DNA of 64,000 bases from Salinimicrobium nanhaiense (GCA_012038135.1 JAAVJQ010000004.1:1-64000), one strand, 5' to 3'. Shown: positions 17,130 through 27,435, numbered from the stretch's first letter. Numbers and translations: made by a program. The notes: generated by a model not told the origin, from the letters alone.

Positions 17130-18036
17130 AAAATACCTCTTTATAGTTGTTGGACCTACCGCTATTGGTAAAACTGCTTTGGGTATAAGCCTTGCAAAGG
17201 CTTTTAAAACTGAAATTATTTCTGCTGATTCCAGGCAGTTCTATAAGGAAATGAGAATTGGAACGGCTGTTCCTTCGGAAGCTGAATTAAAGGAGGCACC
17301 CCACCATTTTATCCGGCATATTTCGGTGGAGGAAGAATACTCTGTCGGGGATTTTGAAAGGGATGCCCTTCAAAAGCTGAAGCAGATCTTTAAGGATCAT
17401 GATACTGCAGTCATGGTTGGCGGTAGCGGCCTTTATATTGATGCTGTAGTCAAAGGCCTGGATGATTTTCCCGAAGTTGACCCCGAAATAAGAGCTGCTT
17501 TAAATGAAAATCTAAAAACTTCAGGAATTGAGAGCCTTCAGGAGGAATTAAGGATCCTGGATTCGGCATATTTTTCCGAAGTAGATATTCAGAACCCGCA
17601 TCGGCTCATTCGGGCATTGGAGATCTGTAAAGGCACAGGAAAAACTTATAGCTCTTTCAGAAAAAAGCACGCTAAAAATCGCTTTTTTGAACCTGTATAT
17701 ATTGGGCTTACTGCGGAAAGAGAATTGGTATATGACCGCATCAATCAAAGAGTAGATCTTATGATGCAGGAAGGCCTTTTAGATGAGGCCAAAAACCTCT
17801 ACCCAAAACGACAGCTCAATGCACTCAACACAGTGGGATATAAAGAGCTTTTCGATTATCTAGAGGGAGAGTGGGATCTGGAAACTGCAGTTGCTGAGAT
17901 CAAAAAGAATACCCGAAGATTTGCTAAGCGGCAATTCACCTGGTTCAGAAAAAATGAACAGATCAACTGGTTCGACATTTCAACCTCGCATGAAGAGATT
18001 ATTGCATTTGCTAAAAACCGAATCTCTAATTCCTGA
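17122..18036 (+). CDS. miaA: tRNA dimethylallyltransferase MiaA
   Basis: 304 residues. MiaA adds a dimethylallyl group to A37 of tRNAs that read UNN codons. P-loop VVGPTAIGKTALG (residues 10-22), ISADSRQFYKEMRIGT, MVGGSGLYIDAV and the C-terminal RRFAKRQFTWFR basic motif are all present. ATG at 17122 overlaps the channel gene. Its 3' end overlaps the end of the convergent giant surface-protein gene by 11 bases. Confidence 0.96.
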   Translation: MNKKYLFIVVGPTAIGKTALGISLAKAFKTEIISADSRQFYKEMRIGTAVPSEAELKEAPHHFIRHISVEEEYSVGDFERDALQKLKQIFKDHDTAVMVGGSGLYIDAVVKGLDDFPEVDPEIRAALNENLKTSGIESLQEELRILDSAYFSEVDIQNPHRLIRALEICKGTGKTYSSFRKKHAKNRFFEPVYIGLTAERELVYDRINQRVDLMMQEGLLDEAKNLYPKRQLNALNTVGYKELFDYLEGEWDLETAVAEIKKNTRRFAKRQFTWFRKNEQINWFDISTSHEEIIAFAKNRISNS

Positions 18037-21000
18037 TTATTGCCCTTTTTAGATACTCTTTGCCATTGGTAAAGATAAGTATCGAATACACTCCTGACTG
18101 ATATTCCTGAAGATCCAGTTTCTTGTCAAAAATGGTATTTTGATCATATATTTTTTCAAATAAGTACCGCCCCCTCATATCGAATACCTCTACCCTGTGA
18201 ATTTCCAGTCCGGGAGAAGTTTGGAATCTAACAATTCCTAAACTTGGATTAGGATAAAGAATAATGTAATCTCCATTGGAAGGATCAACGGGTTCACCAC
18301 AATACCCTGAAGGATCTTCCACGATCACAGTAACCTCACAAGAACCTTCTCCTGCAGGAGTAGAGTAGTTTAATATGACAGTGTTTTCACCAAGATCCAA
18401 ACAGGTAAAGGTATCTTTGCTCACTTCAAACTGAGCAGTACCGGTTCCCCCGGAAAAGAGATCACGCGGATTAAGAATGGCTCTTCCATCCTCTCCTATC
18501 TGGATCACATGGAGATCTACACATTGCATTGCTTCCGGCTCCCCGGAGTTGAACGGCAGAACGTTTACTGTGGTTGTACACACGCTTGGATTTCCTGAAC
18601 CATCAATGACAGTAAAAGTGATTTCAGTTTCACCAATATCGGCAGTGGTAAAGTCTGTACGACTTAGGGAAGTATTTGCTACACTACAATTGTCTGAATA
18701 CTCCAGATCAAGTTCTTCAGCAGAAATAGTCGCATTTCCCGAAGCGTCGAGCCGCACCTCGATTTCATCAAGGCAGTTGATAACAGGCGGGGAGTCATCT
18801 ACAACAGTAATCTCTATTAAACATGTCCCGGTGTACTCCCCCCAGTAAGTGACAGTGATGAACTGGGTACCCAAATCTTCGCAGGAAAAGCTTTCCTTGC
18901 TCAAGGTATATTCTTCATTGGCTTCATTCCCGGTATAATTAAGCTGAAGAAAAAAATCTCCCGCTTGAGATAGCGGCAATGTTAGCTTCTCAACACAACT
19001 TACCCCCGGCCTTTCCTCATTATAAGCTTCAACAGTAACAATAGTAGTACAGGTACTAATTTTCCCCGATGCATCTGTTGCCGTTAAAATCACTTCCTGC
19101 TCCCCCACATCATCAAGATCAAAATTCTCTTTGCTAAGAGACATGAGGAATCCACAATTGTCTGAGGAACCCCGGTCAAAGATCTCGGGAGTAATTCTAC
19201 CTACTCCGGCTTCATTGAGATGAAGAGTAAATTCCTCCACGCAAACAATTTGAGGAGCTATATTATCCTCAACAGTTACTAAAGCTGAACATGTTGAACT
19301 GCTGCCATCGGTATAATGGATAATCAGATTCACTTGAACGGGTTCCCCCAGATCTTCACAGGTGAAATTCTCCCGGTCCAATTCCATGTTCACTATTGCA
19401 GGATCATCGGGATCTCCGGCAAAAACTTCTTCGGGTTCCAAGGTCGCATTACCGGAAGCATCAAGAAAAACAATTACAGGTTTGCAGGAGCCCGGGGTGG
19501 TAGCAAATACAGTAATGGAAACAACTACCTCCTGGGAGTAATCTTCTCCATCAAAGGCAGCGTAGGTAAACTCATCGTAGCCTACAAAACCGGAATTTGG
19601 TGTATATATGAAAGAACCATCAGCATTAAAATTGAGTGTACCATCTGAAACCGTGCTTCTCAATTCTGCAGAAAGACTACTGCCTTCAACATCTGTGTCA
19701 TTCTCAAGTACACCATCTGCGGCACTAACATTTAGCGTAACTTCCTCCAGGGTAGAGTAATTATCAGCTATAGCAACCGGCGGAGTGTTGGCAACAGGAG
19801 CAGCTGTAACAGTTATAGTTACCGTAACAACATTCGAATAATCTTCTCCATCATAAGCAGCATAGGTAAAGTGGTCTTCGCCTACAAAACCGACATCAGG
19901 GGTGTATATAAAAGATCCATCAGCATTAAAATTGAGAGTGCCATCTGAAACCGTGCTTCTCAATTCTGCAGAAAGATTACCGCCTTCTGAATCTTCATCA
20001 TTCTCGAGAACTCCTTCAGCAGCATTCACGTTCAAGATGACTTCTTCCTGAGTAGAATAATTATCATCTAAAGCAACCGGTGGCTCATTTGCCGGATTAA
20101 AAGCCTTAACCTCAATGGTCACAGTAGCAATATTAGAAAGTTCCTCCCCATTATTGGCAACGTAAGTAAAAGTGTCGAAGCCAAAAAACCCTTCAGCTGG
20201 TTCATAAATGAATGATCCATTAGCATTCAATGTGACCGTACCGTTGTCAGGTAAGTCCCGAATCTCTGCTGTAAGGGTTTCTCCCTCTCCACCACTATCA
20301 TTCGCAAGGACGCCCGGAGCTGAAATTGTCAGTATCTCATCTTGATCTGTCTCATAAAAATCGTCATCATTGGCTACAGGTGGGCCGGCAGTATCGCCAG
20401 GTACGGTAACAAGAAAATCACAGGAGATCACATTCCCGGCAGCATCGCTCACCCTAATCTGGACCGGAGTATCCTCGGTAATGAGCGTGCCAAATTCCGG
20501 CGTCTGGACTACAGTAAAATTTCTGTCACAAAAATCCAGGTGATAGCGGCTGAGGTAACTACCAATAAAGTACCCCTGGTCAGGGTAATAATCTGCTTCT
20601 TCTATTGACGGCGGACAGTTGAGGGCAGAGGGCAACGAAGTATCCAAAGTAATTTCCACATAGCAAATATCGACTTCGCCCATAGAAGTTGTGGCGATCA
20701 CGCTTACCCGTGTATCCTGATAGATCGAGGAACCTGGAGTTGGGACCTGTGTAATATTGGCAGGAATGTTTGTGCTCACCTCCCCTGTATAATCCGGAAT
20801 TGTAAATGTGCAATAGCCATCCAGGCTGCCTTGTTGTGGATCGGGACAACCTGTTATTTCCAGGGGAACACCTGTTTCTTCCTCTTCTAAAGTCAGCTGA
20901 AATTCACATTCTGCCGGATTTCCGGAATCATCGTATACGGTAAATGAGATCTGCTGACTTCCATAAATTACTTCTCCCTGAACCGGATCCTGAATAACCT

Positions 21001-24000
21001 CCATGGTATCATCGGGATTACAATTATCAAAAACCAGTACTTCCCCACTATAATCTGGAACTATAAAACCAACTTCAGGATTGAAATTTGCCGTTTTTGG
21101 CCCAGGACAGCTAATTTGTGGGGCCGTGGTATCTGTAAGAGAAATTTGAAAATTACATTCTCCAATGAAGTCACTATTTTCATCTTCTCCATGATAGACT
21201 CTTAAACTAACCCGAAGTAAATCTCCCTCCCTTTCTTCTGTCTGATCAATGAAAATTCCATTTTCAAAATGCTGCCTGTTGATAATTAAGTCACTGAAGT
21301 CACTTTCTGAATAATCACAGTTTTCATCCAGATCCAAAGTTCCCGGTGGTATATCGCAATCGAAAGAAGGCTGGTCTTCCTCCACAAGAACTACCTCGAA
21401 AGAACAGGAGGAAGACTCATTATTGTATTGGTCATAAGCAAAGATGTGTATATATGTGCCCTCAGTGATTTCCGATCCGGCTTCTACAGACTGGGTGTAG
21501 GTAATGGCATTTCTATCACTACAATTGTCCTCAGCCTGTACTTGCGATATATAATTGGGAACGATATACTTTCCATTTTCAGGATTTATATAGTGAACTT
21601 CGTTACTTATACAGGTAGTAATAACAGGAGCCTCTTCATCACTAATTGTAATATTTAAAGTACAGGTTGCAAAATTACCTGCGGGGTCACGCGCTTCAAA
21701 GACTACTTCATAATCCCCGGGAGCCAGAACATCACCGGTATCAGGCCCGCTTATTTTTGTGACATTTGCACTACCCGAATTATCTGTAGCTTCTGGTGTA
21801 TCGTAGGTTACAGTTGCTCCACATTGGCCGGGATCAGTTAAAGAAATTATTTGACCAGGGCAGGTTATCACCGGATCTTCCTCATCAACTTCTTCATTGA
21901 TGGTAACGGTGAAGCTACACGAGGTTATATTTCCTGAGGCATCTGTAATAACAAAAGTATTTGTTATAGTTTCTCCTACTGGAAATTCACCTCCGGAAGG
22001 AAGGCCATCTGTCTGCATAATAGTGGATCCCGGGCAATTGTCTCCAAAAGGAACTGTATAATAGATTTCTTTAACAGTTTCTCCAAATGGTACTGTTTCT
22101 ACAATATTTGAAGAAGGACAGGTGACAACAGGATCTTCATCGTCTGTTACTGTTATTGTAAAAGTACATTCTGCAGAATTCTCGGCTGTGTCTGTAGCGG
22201 TATAAGTCACCGTAATAGAGCCAACCGGAACAAATGCTCCAGAAGCCGGGCCGCTGGATAAAACAACTTCAGGTTCTTCCCTAGAATCATCTGTAGCAGT
22301 GGGAACCGAGTAATTTACTATAGCACCGCATTCACCAGCATCATTTGCTACTACAATATCCTCAGAAGGACAGTTTGAAAAAACAGGGGCTGTGATGTCG
22401 GGATTGTCCTCTTCTAATTCAACTGAAAAATTGCAGGTAATGGAGATGTTTCCCTTGTTATCTGTTGCTATAAGGGTAATCGTTGTATCTGAAGTGATTG
22501 TTCCCGGCAAAGGATCCTGAGAAATGCTCAAACTACTATCGCAATTATCTTCGACTAAATAACTATAATCAGGCAGAACATAATTGCCTTCGTTGTTTCT
22601 GGAGATGGTTACTGTAGTAATAGGACAAGCAATTTCAGGCGCGATGCCATCAACTAATTCCACTGCAAAAGAACATTGACCAGCCGAGTCCCCTCCTTCT
22701 CTATCACGAACTGTTATAGTGACATTTAAAATATCTCCTTCCCTGCTTGTGGTTTGTTCCAATACCGGAGAATTTTCGAAATTCTGAAAATCAGTAACCA
22801 GATATGTATAATCTGGAACCTCATAATCACAATTGGCATCTAATTGTACATTTACAATTTCATCTTCTCCCGGACAGGAGAAGGATGGTTCCCCCTCCGG
22901 TTGATACTCTATAGAAAAATCTCCTTCAGGCTGTGGACCGCATTTAAAAAGTTCAGCATCTTCAAGAAAAAAGTTAACTGGACCAGGAGCCTCCGGTATA
23001 AGTTCAGCAGTAAAATTATCCTGCCGTTGAAATCTTTTAAGGGTAAAGTCGAAGTTAATATCCATTAATGCTGGAAACCCAAAGATTTCTTGAGGAGCGT
23101 CTCCATTTAATCTTAAATTATTAAGATTTACAATTCCGCACTCATCCAGTGCCAAATCAATGGGTAGATTCAAATTCGATTTATCAAACTGCTTAACAAA
23201 ATTAAAATTTAGATTTGTATCAAAGACATTGACACTATACCTACTGTCCCTAATCGTCTCATAGTTTTCCAAAACTTGTAAGGGATCATTAAATAAATCT
23301 GTTAGATTAAAATCGTTCTCGTAGTCTATTACATATAAATAACCATACTCATCAACAATAAGACTGCCGGGGTTTCCTTGTTCACCTCCCTCTATGACTT
23401 CAATCGAATTATAATTTTTATCGAAAATAATAATCCTTGGTTCTCTCTGGTCACCTCCTGACTCACTGACGTAGATATTTTTATGTTTATCAACTGCTAT
23501 GCGGTAAGGATCCTCAATCTGTTGCCCATTGTAAGTGGAAATTTTTCTAATTAAATTACCGTTTGGAGAATAAATCTTAATTGCATCCTGATTTGCTGTG
23601 TTTCCAGTAAAATTATCAGCTACGTAAATGTTTCCCTCACGATCTAAAGCTAAACCGGTAGCTCCTCGGGGGTTATCACTCTCTGCATTACTACCTGTAC
23701 CAATAGTTTTTACTAATGTATAGGTAGAATTAAATATGAAGACCTGTCCTTTTTCTGAATCTGCTATGTATATGTATCCGTTATCCCTGTTTATCACCAT
23801 ATCTAGTGGGGATCCAAAATTACTTCCCGCAATAATTCTTTCTGGATTTCCATTTACAGACATTCTAAAAATGCCGTCGTTCAGAGTCAAATAAAATAAA
23901 TCACCATTATTGTTGAAATCAATGCTTATAACAGCTTTCTTTAATTTCCCAATCAAATATTCTTGAATTTTTCCTGAAAGAGCGGCACTAAAGAGTTCAC

Positions 24001-24343
24001 TAGAGGTGGTCTTTACTTGAAAATTTTGTAAAGTTTTGGCTGTACCTAAAAAAAGGTAATCAGGCTCTTGCCTAACTAAATTCTGAATGTTTCCATTATC
24101 AACAAGAAAATCGAGCTGATTGAGCTCATCAACACCATCTTCAAACCGAATCTCTATAGGAATAGGATTCGCACTAGTGGGACCAGGGGATTCGGTACTT
24201 GATATTTCCACACCATTTTGACCGAAAAGAGAAGCAGAAAAAAGAAAAAGAAGAAAAAAGAATCCCCTCCCCCCGCAACCAAAAAAATGCCGCAAAAGTA
24301 CGGCAGTAGAATTATTTTTTTGGATAGCGCAGACTCTCCTCAT
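18026..24343 (-). CDS. Giant T9SS-exported surface protein (propeller, HYR and cadherin-like repeats)
   Basis: 2105 residues. Order: an unusually long signal peptide (hydrophobic FFFLLFLFSASLFG at about 29-42); an NHL/6-bladed propeller region (about 135-415; GNIYVADNF, KNIYVSESGG, GYLYVIDY); an array of HYR-type Ig-like domains (about 490-1315; repeated CP-x-x-G..AECTFTITVTD patterns); three cadherin-like/tandem-95 modules (about 1320-1618; PPVA.DNYST..ADGSFIYTP); further DASGNATL-type modules; and a type-A T9SS sorting tail (about 2028-2105; YPNPSLGIVRF .. FDMRGRYLFE .. YSILIFTNGKEY). Exported across both membranes and probably displayed or released; role likely adhesion or matrix. Monocistronic. 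Confidence 0.9.
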   Translation of the reverse strand: MRRVCAIQKNNSTAVLLRHFFGCGGRGFFFLLFLFSASLFGQNGVEISSTESPGPTSANPIPIEIRFEDGVDELNQLDFLVDNGNIQNLVRQEPDYLFLGTAKTLQNFQVKTTSSELFSAALSGKIQEYLIGKLKKAVISIDFNNNGDLFYLTLNDGIFRMSVNGNPERIIAGSNFGSPLDMVINRDNGYIYIADSEKGQVFIFNSTYTLVKTIGTGSNAESDNPRGATGLALDREGNIYVADNFTGNTANQDAIKIYSPNGNLIRKISTYNGQQIEDPYRIAVDKHKNIYVSESGGDQREPRIIIFDKNYNSIEVIEGGEQGNPGSLIVDEYGYLYVIDYENDFNLTDLFNDPLQVLENYETIRDSRYSVNVFDTNLNFNFVKQFDKSNLNLPIDLALDECGIVNLNNLRLNGDAPQEIFGFPALMDINFDFTLKRFQRQDNFTAELIPEAPGPVNFFLEDAELFKCGPQPEGDFSIEYQPEGEPSFSCPGEDEIVNVQLDANCDYEVPDYTYLVTDFQNFENSPVLEQTTSREGDILNVTITVRDREGGDSAGQCSFAVELVDGIAPEIACPITTVTISRNNEGNYVLPDYSYLVEDNCDSSLSISQDPLPGTITSDTTITLIATDNKGNISITCNFSVELEEDNPDITAPVFSNCPSEDIVVANDAGECGAIVNYSVPTATDDSREEPEVVLSSGPASGAFVPVGSITVTYTATDTAENSAECTFTITVTDDEDPVVTCPSSNIVETVPFGETVKEIYYTVPFGDNCPGSTIMQTDGLPSGGEFPVGETITNTFVITDASGNITSCSFTVTINEEVDEEDPVITCPGQIISLTDPGQCGATVTYDTPEATDNSGSANVTKISGPDTGDVLAPGDYEVVFEARDPAGNFATCTLNITISDEEAPVITTCISNEVHYINPENGKYIVPNYISQVQAEDNCSDRNAITYTQSVEAGSEITEGTYIHIFAYDQYNNESSSCSFEVVLVEEDQPSFDCDIPPGTLDLDENCDYSESDFSDLIINRQHFENGIFIDQTEEREGDLLRVSLRVYHGEDENSDFIGECNFQISLTDTTAPQISCPGPKTANFNPEVGFIVPDYSGEVLVFDNCNPDDTMEVIQDPVQGEVIYGSQQISFTVYDDSGNPAECEFQLTLEEEETGVPLEITGCPDPQQGSLDGYCTFTIPDYTGEVSTNIPANITQVPTPGSSIYQDTRVSVIATTSMGEVDICYVEITLDTSLPSALNCPPSIEEADYYPDQGYFIGSYLSRYHLDFCDRNFTVVQTPEFGTLITEDTPVQIRVSDAAGNVISCDFLVTVPGDTAGPPVANDDDFYETDQDEILTISAPGVLANDSGGEGETLTAEIRDLPDNGTVTLNANGSFIYEPAEGFFGFDTFTYVANNGEELSNIATVTIEVKAFNPANEPPVALDDNYSTQEEVILNVNAAEGVLENDEDSEGGNLSAELRSTVSDGTLNFNADGSFIYTPDVGFVGEDHFTYAAYDGEDYSNVVTVTITVTAAPVANTPPVAIADNYSTLEEVTLNVSAADGVLENDTDVEGSSLSAELRSTVSDGTLNFNADGSFIYTPNSGFVGYDEFTYAAFDGEDYSQEVVVSITVFATTPGSCKPVIVFLDASGNATLEPEEVFAGDPDDPAIVNMELDRENFTCEDLGEPVQVNLIIHYTDGSSSTCSALVTVEDNIAPQIVCVEEFTLHLNEAGVGRITPEIFDRGSSDNCGFLMSLSKENFDLDDVGEQEVILTATDASGKISTCTTIVTVEAYNEERPGVSCVEKLTLPLSQAGDFFLQLNYTGNEANEEYTLSKESFSCEDLGTQFITVTYWGEYTGTCLIEITVVDDSPPVINCLDEIEVRLDASGNATISAEELDLEYSDNCSVANTSLSRTDFTTADIGETEITFTVIDGSGNPSVCTTTVNVLPFNSGEPEAMQCVDLHVIQIGEDGRAILNPRDLFSGGTGTAQFEVSKDTFTCLDLGENTVILNYSTPAGEGSCEVTVIVEDPSGYCGEPVDPSNGDYIILYPNPSLGIVRFQTSPGLEIHRVEVFDMRGRYLFEKIYDQNTIFDKKLDLQEYQSGVYSILIFTNGKEYLKRAIIRN
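19541..20060. repeat. 300-bp direct repeat inside the giant surface-protein gene
   Basis: Two adjacent cadherin-like modules are nearly identical in DNA. CCATCTGAAACCGTGCTTCT starts at 19641 and again at 19941, exactly 300 bases (100 codons) apart, and the similarity extends over about 200 bases of each period. A third module (about 20100-20380) is more diverged. This points to recent internal duplication and a site prone to length change. Confidence 0.85.
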
Positions 24344-24361
24344 TTAGTGTAGGTTACACGG

Positions 24362-24369
24362 CAAATATA
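24362..24369 (-). promoter_or_regulatory. -7 box TATATTTG for the giant surface-protein gene
   Basis: Exact TAnnTTTG on the minus strand, 18 bases before the ATG at 24343. It supports that ATG and the long signal peptide. No clear -33 TTG. Confidence 0.5.
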
Positions 24370-24419
24370 AGTAAGTATAACGAAGAGCCCGAAAAAGTAT
24401 TGTTAACATACAAATACCA

Positions 24420-24450
24420 GCACTTACCACAGAAGACCTGCGGTAGGTGC
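24420..24450 (-). terminator. Hairpin downstream of rprY
   Basis: GCACCTACCGCAG and CTGTGGTAAGTGC (minus strand) form a 13-bp stem with one wobble and one mismatch around a 5-nt loop, 30 bases after the response-regulator stop. The T-run behind it is poor, so termination efficiency is uncertain. Confidence 0.45.
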
Positions 24451-24479
24451 CGGATTTGAGAAACTGAAAATCTGTATGC

Positions 24480-25202
24480 TTAGCTTTGTGCTTCTTCCTT
24501 GTTTCTTATTACCAATCTGAACCCTTCTCCATGAATGTTCAGGATCTCCACGTTCTCGTCCTTTTTAAGGTACTTACGCAGCTTGGCAATATAAACATCC
24601 ATACTTCGGGATGTAAAATAGTTATCGTCTCTCCAGATCTTGGTCAACGCCAGTTCCCGTGGCATAAGATCGTTCTCATGAAGTGCCAAAAGTCTCAACA
24701 GCTCATTCTCTTTAGGAGAAAGCTTTGATGGCTCCTCATCTCTAAAAGTAAGGAAACGCAGTTTTGAGTTCAGGTGGAAATCTCCAATCTGGAATTCGAA
24801 TTGCTTGCTGTCGGCCACGCTGTCTGTAGCTTTACGCTGCATGATAGCCTTGATCTTCATAAGCAGAACTTCACTGTCAAAAGGTTTGTTGAGGTAGTCA
24901 TCTGCCCCTACTTTGTAACCTTTTAATACATCTTCTTTCATCGCTTTTGCGGTTAGGAAGATGATAGGAATTTCTTCATTCTTTTCCCTTATCTCTTTAG
25001 CAAGGGTAAACCCGTCCTTATAAGGCATCATGACATCAAGGATACAAAGATCGAAATCGTCTTTTTTGAACTTTTCAAAACCTTCCATTCCGTTCTTGGC
25101 ATGAGTAACCTCATAGTCATTCATTGCCAGGTAATCCTTGAGTACCGTTCCAAAGTTGGGATCGTCTTCAACTAGTAAAATCTTCTTATTTTCAGTTTCC
25201 AT
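24480..25202 (-). CDS. rprY: OmpR-family response regulator, RprY-like
   Basis: 240 residues. Receiver domain 1-120 with acidic pocket VEDD, phospho-acceptor D56 in CILDVMMP, and the FLTAK / NKPFD switch residues (T and K). The DNA-binding winged helix (about 135-235) has LSPKENELLRLL, LPRELALTKIW and SMDVYIAKLRKYL. The name follows the RprX/RprY pair of Bacteroidota. It starts 3 bases after the kinase stop, so the pair is cotranscribed; the genes it controls cannot be inferred from the sequence. Confidence 0.9.
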   Translation of the reverse strand: METENKKILLVEDDPNFGTVLKDYLAMNDYEVTHAKNGMEGFEKFKKDDFDLCILDVMMPYKDGFTLAKEIREKNEEIPIIFLTAKAMKEDVLKGYKVGADDYLNKPFDSEVLLMKIKAIMQRKATDSVADSKQFEFQIGDFHLNSKLRFLTFRDEEPSKLSPKENELLRLLALHENDLMPRELALTKIWRDDNYFTSRSMDVYIAKLRKYLKKDENVEILNIHGEGFRLVIRNKEEAQS

Positions 25203-25205
25203 AAA

Positions 25206-26777
25206 TTAAGATATTAGTGGTAGTTTAATTATAAATGTACTTCCTTTTCCTTTCTCACTCTCCACAGAGATCTGTCCGTGGTGGTCATCAAGGATCCGCT
25301 TTGCGTAGGCAAGTCCAAGACCGTGGCCTTTTACGTTGTGGATATCACCTGTATGCTCGCGATAAAATTTTTCAAATATTTTTTTCTGAACAGGTTTGCT
25401 CATTCCGCTTCCCTGATCTCTTACTTTCATGACTATGTAATTCTTGACATTTTCTGTATAAATATCAATTTTAGGCTTTTCCGGGGAATACTTTACTGCA
25501 TTATCCAGAATATTCACGATTACGTTTGTAAAATGAGCGTGATTTGCCAGGATTGAAGATCTTAAGGCTCCAAAATGGGTTTGGATGTATCCTTCCTTGT
25601 CTTCCACGATCAGCTCCACATGAGCCATTGCCTCTTCAATGATCTCGTGAAGGTCAAGCCGCTCCTTCTTAAGATCCAGCTCATTCTTCTCCAGTCGTGA
25701 GATACGTAACACATTCTCTACCTGGGCATGCATCCTTTTATTCTCGTCTCTTATCAACTGATGATAATACGCAATTTTATCGGGTTGATTCTGAACCTTC
25801 GGATTTCTTATAGCATCAAGCGCCAGATTTATAGTAGCTATAGGCGTCTTGAATTCATGGGTCATATTATTTATAAAATCTGTCTTGATCTCAGAGATCT
25901 GTCGTTGCCGGATCAACTGACTCAGTGCACTCGAATATGCTATAACGATAATGAGCGTAAAAATAATAGATAAGGCCGCCATTAAAGTAATAGAGGATAG
26001 CACTACCTGTTTCTTTTCAGTAAAATTGACGAACAACTGATAATTATTAAGATCATTTCCCGAAGAAAAAAGCGGTACCCGGTATGTGGTCTTCGCATTT
26101 AACTCAAAATTATCTGAACGTACTTTGGTTGCAAGCCCGTTCCCATAAACTCCATATTCAAAAGAGGTATTCATCCCACGGTTTGACAGTTCCTTTTGGA
26201 TCAACTCTTCCAGGTGAGCTTGAGACATCCTTTCATGGATTGGCTTTCTACTGGTATATTCATTTACGGTAGAACGTATGAACTCCTTCTCCACATCTTT
26301 CATTCGAAAAATGCGGTTGATCCGGCCGGAAGTGGCTAGAGAATTATTGTTCAGGCTGTCATTCTTCACCAGGGTGGATACTTTTTTATTTACTAGCTTT
26401 TGAAATTGAAGCGTATCTATAGATGCATCCAGAAAAGCCGTGGAGAGTTGGTAATCCTCCTCTAAAACTCCATGAGCATACACGTACAGACTATCTGAAA
26501 TGTCATCTTCGTTTTCATCAAAGATCTCACTCATCATAGAACTATCCGGTTCTGCACCCAAACTATCTACCAATTCCTGCATTGCGAAGTAGTAGGTCTC
26601 TAATTCATTATTTTCAACCTCGGCAGCTACTCTTCGCAGTATCTGTTTAGCATTAAAAGAAAATTGTTCCTCCTTGCTCTCTACTGTATTTTTGATCCAA
26701 AATCCCTGAACAAATATGATTCCTATTAAAGAGAGGCTCATAAGAACCACTAAAAGAAAAAATATCTTTTTGTTCAT
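25206..26777 (-). CDS. rprX: Sensor histidine kinase, RprX-like
   Basis: 523 residues. A first membrane segment (about 5-24) and a second (about 255-280) flank a periplasmic sensor domain of about 230 residues without recognised fold. Then HisKA with MTHEFKTPIATINLA (phospho-accepting H307) and HATPase_c with NVILNVIL-type N-box (IVNILDNAVKYSP), DQGSGM and GHGLGLAYAKRI. Partner of the response regulator immediately downstream. A full promoter with the -7 box 5 nt before the ATG implies a leaderless transcript. Confidence 0.92.
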   Translation of the reverse strand: MNKKIFFLLVVLMSLSLIGIIFVQGFWIKNTVESKEEQFSFNAKQILRRVAAEVENNELETYYFAMQELVDSLGAEPDSSMMSEIFDENEDDISDSLYVYAHGVLEEDYQLSTAFLDASIDTLQFQKLVNKKVSTLVKNDSLNNNSLATSGRINRIFRMKDVEKEFIRSTVNEYTSRKPIHERMSQAHLEELIQKELSNRGMNTSFEYGVYGNGLATKVRSDNFELNAKTTYRVPLFSSGNDLNNYQLFVNFTEKKQVVLSSITLMAALSIIFTLIIVIAYSSALSQLIRQRQISEIKTDFINNMTHEFKTPIATINLALDAIRNPKVQNQPDKIAYYHQLIRDENKRMHAQVENVLRISRLEKNELDLKKERLDLHEIIEEAMAHVELIVEDKEGYIQTHFGALRSSILANHAHFTNVIVNILDNAVKYSPEKPKIDIYTENVKNYIVMKVRDQGSGMSKPVQKKIFEKFYREHTGDIHNVKGHGLGLAYAKRILDDHHGQISVESEKGKGSTFIIKLPLIS

Positions 26778-26782
26778 ATCCT

Positions 26783-26811
26783 CAAAAGTATGATTTTAAC
26801 ATTTAGCCAAA
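26783..26811 (-). promoter_or_regulatory. rprXY promoter: TTTG-N17-TACTTTTG
   Basis: On the minus strand TTTG (26811-26808) is followed by a 17-bp spacer and TACTTTTG (26790-26783), then AGGAT and the ATG of rprX. Both boxes match consensus. The start codon lies where transcription should begin. Confidence 0.7.
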
Positions 26812-26850
26812 TAGCCCTTTAACCAAAAGTTAACAAAAGGAACCCTTTAT

Positions 26851-27435
26851 TTACGCGCTATTCAACAGGGTTTCATGTAGTTGCAAGACCATCTTGCGGG
26901 TCGTGGAGAGATCAATATTTTCAATGATAAAATCGGCTAGTCTTTTCTTTTTTTCATCATCCCATTGATGATCCATACGTGCCTTTATTTCTTCAAGTGT
27001 CGAATCGTCACGTTTTTTAAGCCTTTTTAATTTTTCCTCAAGAGGAGCGGTAACAAGCAGGTTATAATCACATTTCTTGTAACCTCCCTTTTCAAACAAA
27101 ATTGCTGCTTCATAAACCACATAAGGCGTATGTTGTTTTTTCTTCCAACCTTCAAAATGGGAGGCGACAGCAGGATGAATTATGGCATTTAGGTGTTCCA
27201 ACTGCTCTTTATCTTCAAAAACTCTGGAGGCGATAAATCTTCTGTCGGGAATATTGTCTTTGTATGCCTGCTCTCCCAAAAGAGCAATAATTTGCTTTCT
27301 TACTTCCTTATCCTCCTCCATGAGCTTTTTAGCTTGAGTATCGGCGATAAACACCGGAACTCCCAGCTCCCCGAAAAATCCCGCAACGGTAGTTTTACCG
27401 CTCCCTATACCTCCTGTGAGCCCCAGTACTTTCAT
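26851..27435 (-). CDS. coaE: Dephospho-CoA kinase
   Basis: 194 residues. CoaE phosphorylates the 3'-hydroxyl of dephospho-CoA, the last step of CoA synthesis. P-loop GLTGGIGSGKTTVAGF (residues 5-20), IADTQAKKLME and the LVTAPLEEKLKRLKKRD lid region are present. Its ATG overlaps the upstream YbbR-like gene by 4 bases (operon). Confidence 0.95.
   Translation of the reverse strand: MKVLGLTGGIGSGKTTVAGFFGELGVPVFIADTQAKKLMEEDKEVRKQIIALLGEQAYKDNIPDRRFIASRVFEDKEQLEHLNAIIHPAVASHFEGWKKKQHTPYVVYEAAILFEKGGYKKCDYNLLVTAPLEEKLKRLKKRDDSTLEEIKARMDHQWDDEKKKRLADFIIENIDLSTTRKMVLQLHETLLNSA

Noticed and set aside
24480..26777. Two-component system specific for the giant surface protein
   Set aside because: The pair has the layout of the general RprX/RprY system and a separate promoter; proximity alone does not show regulation of the surface gene.
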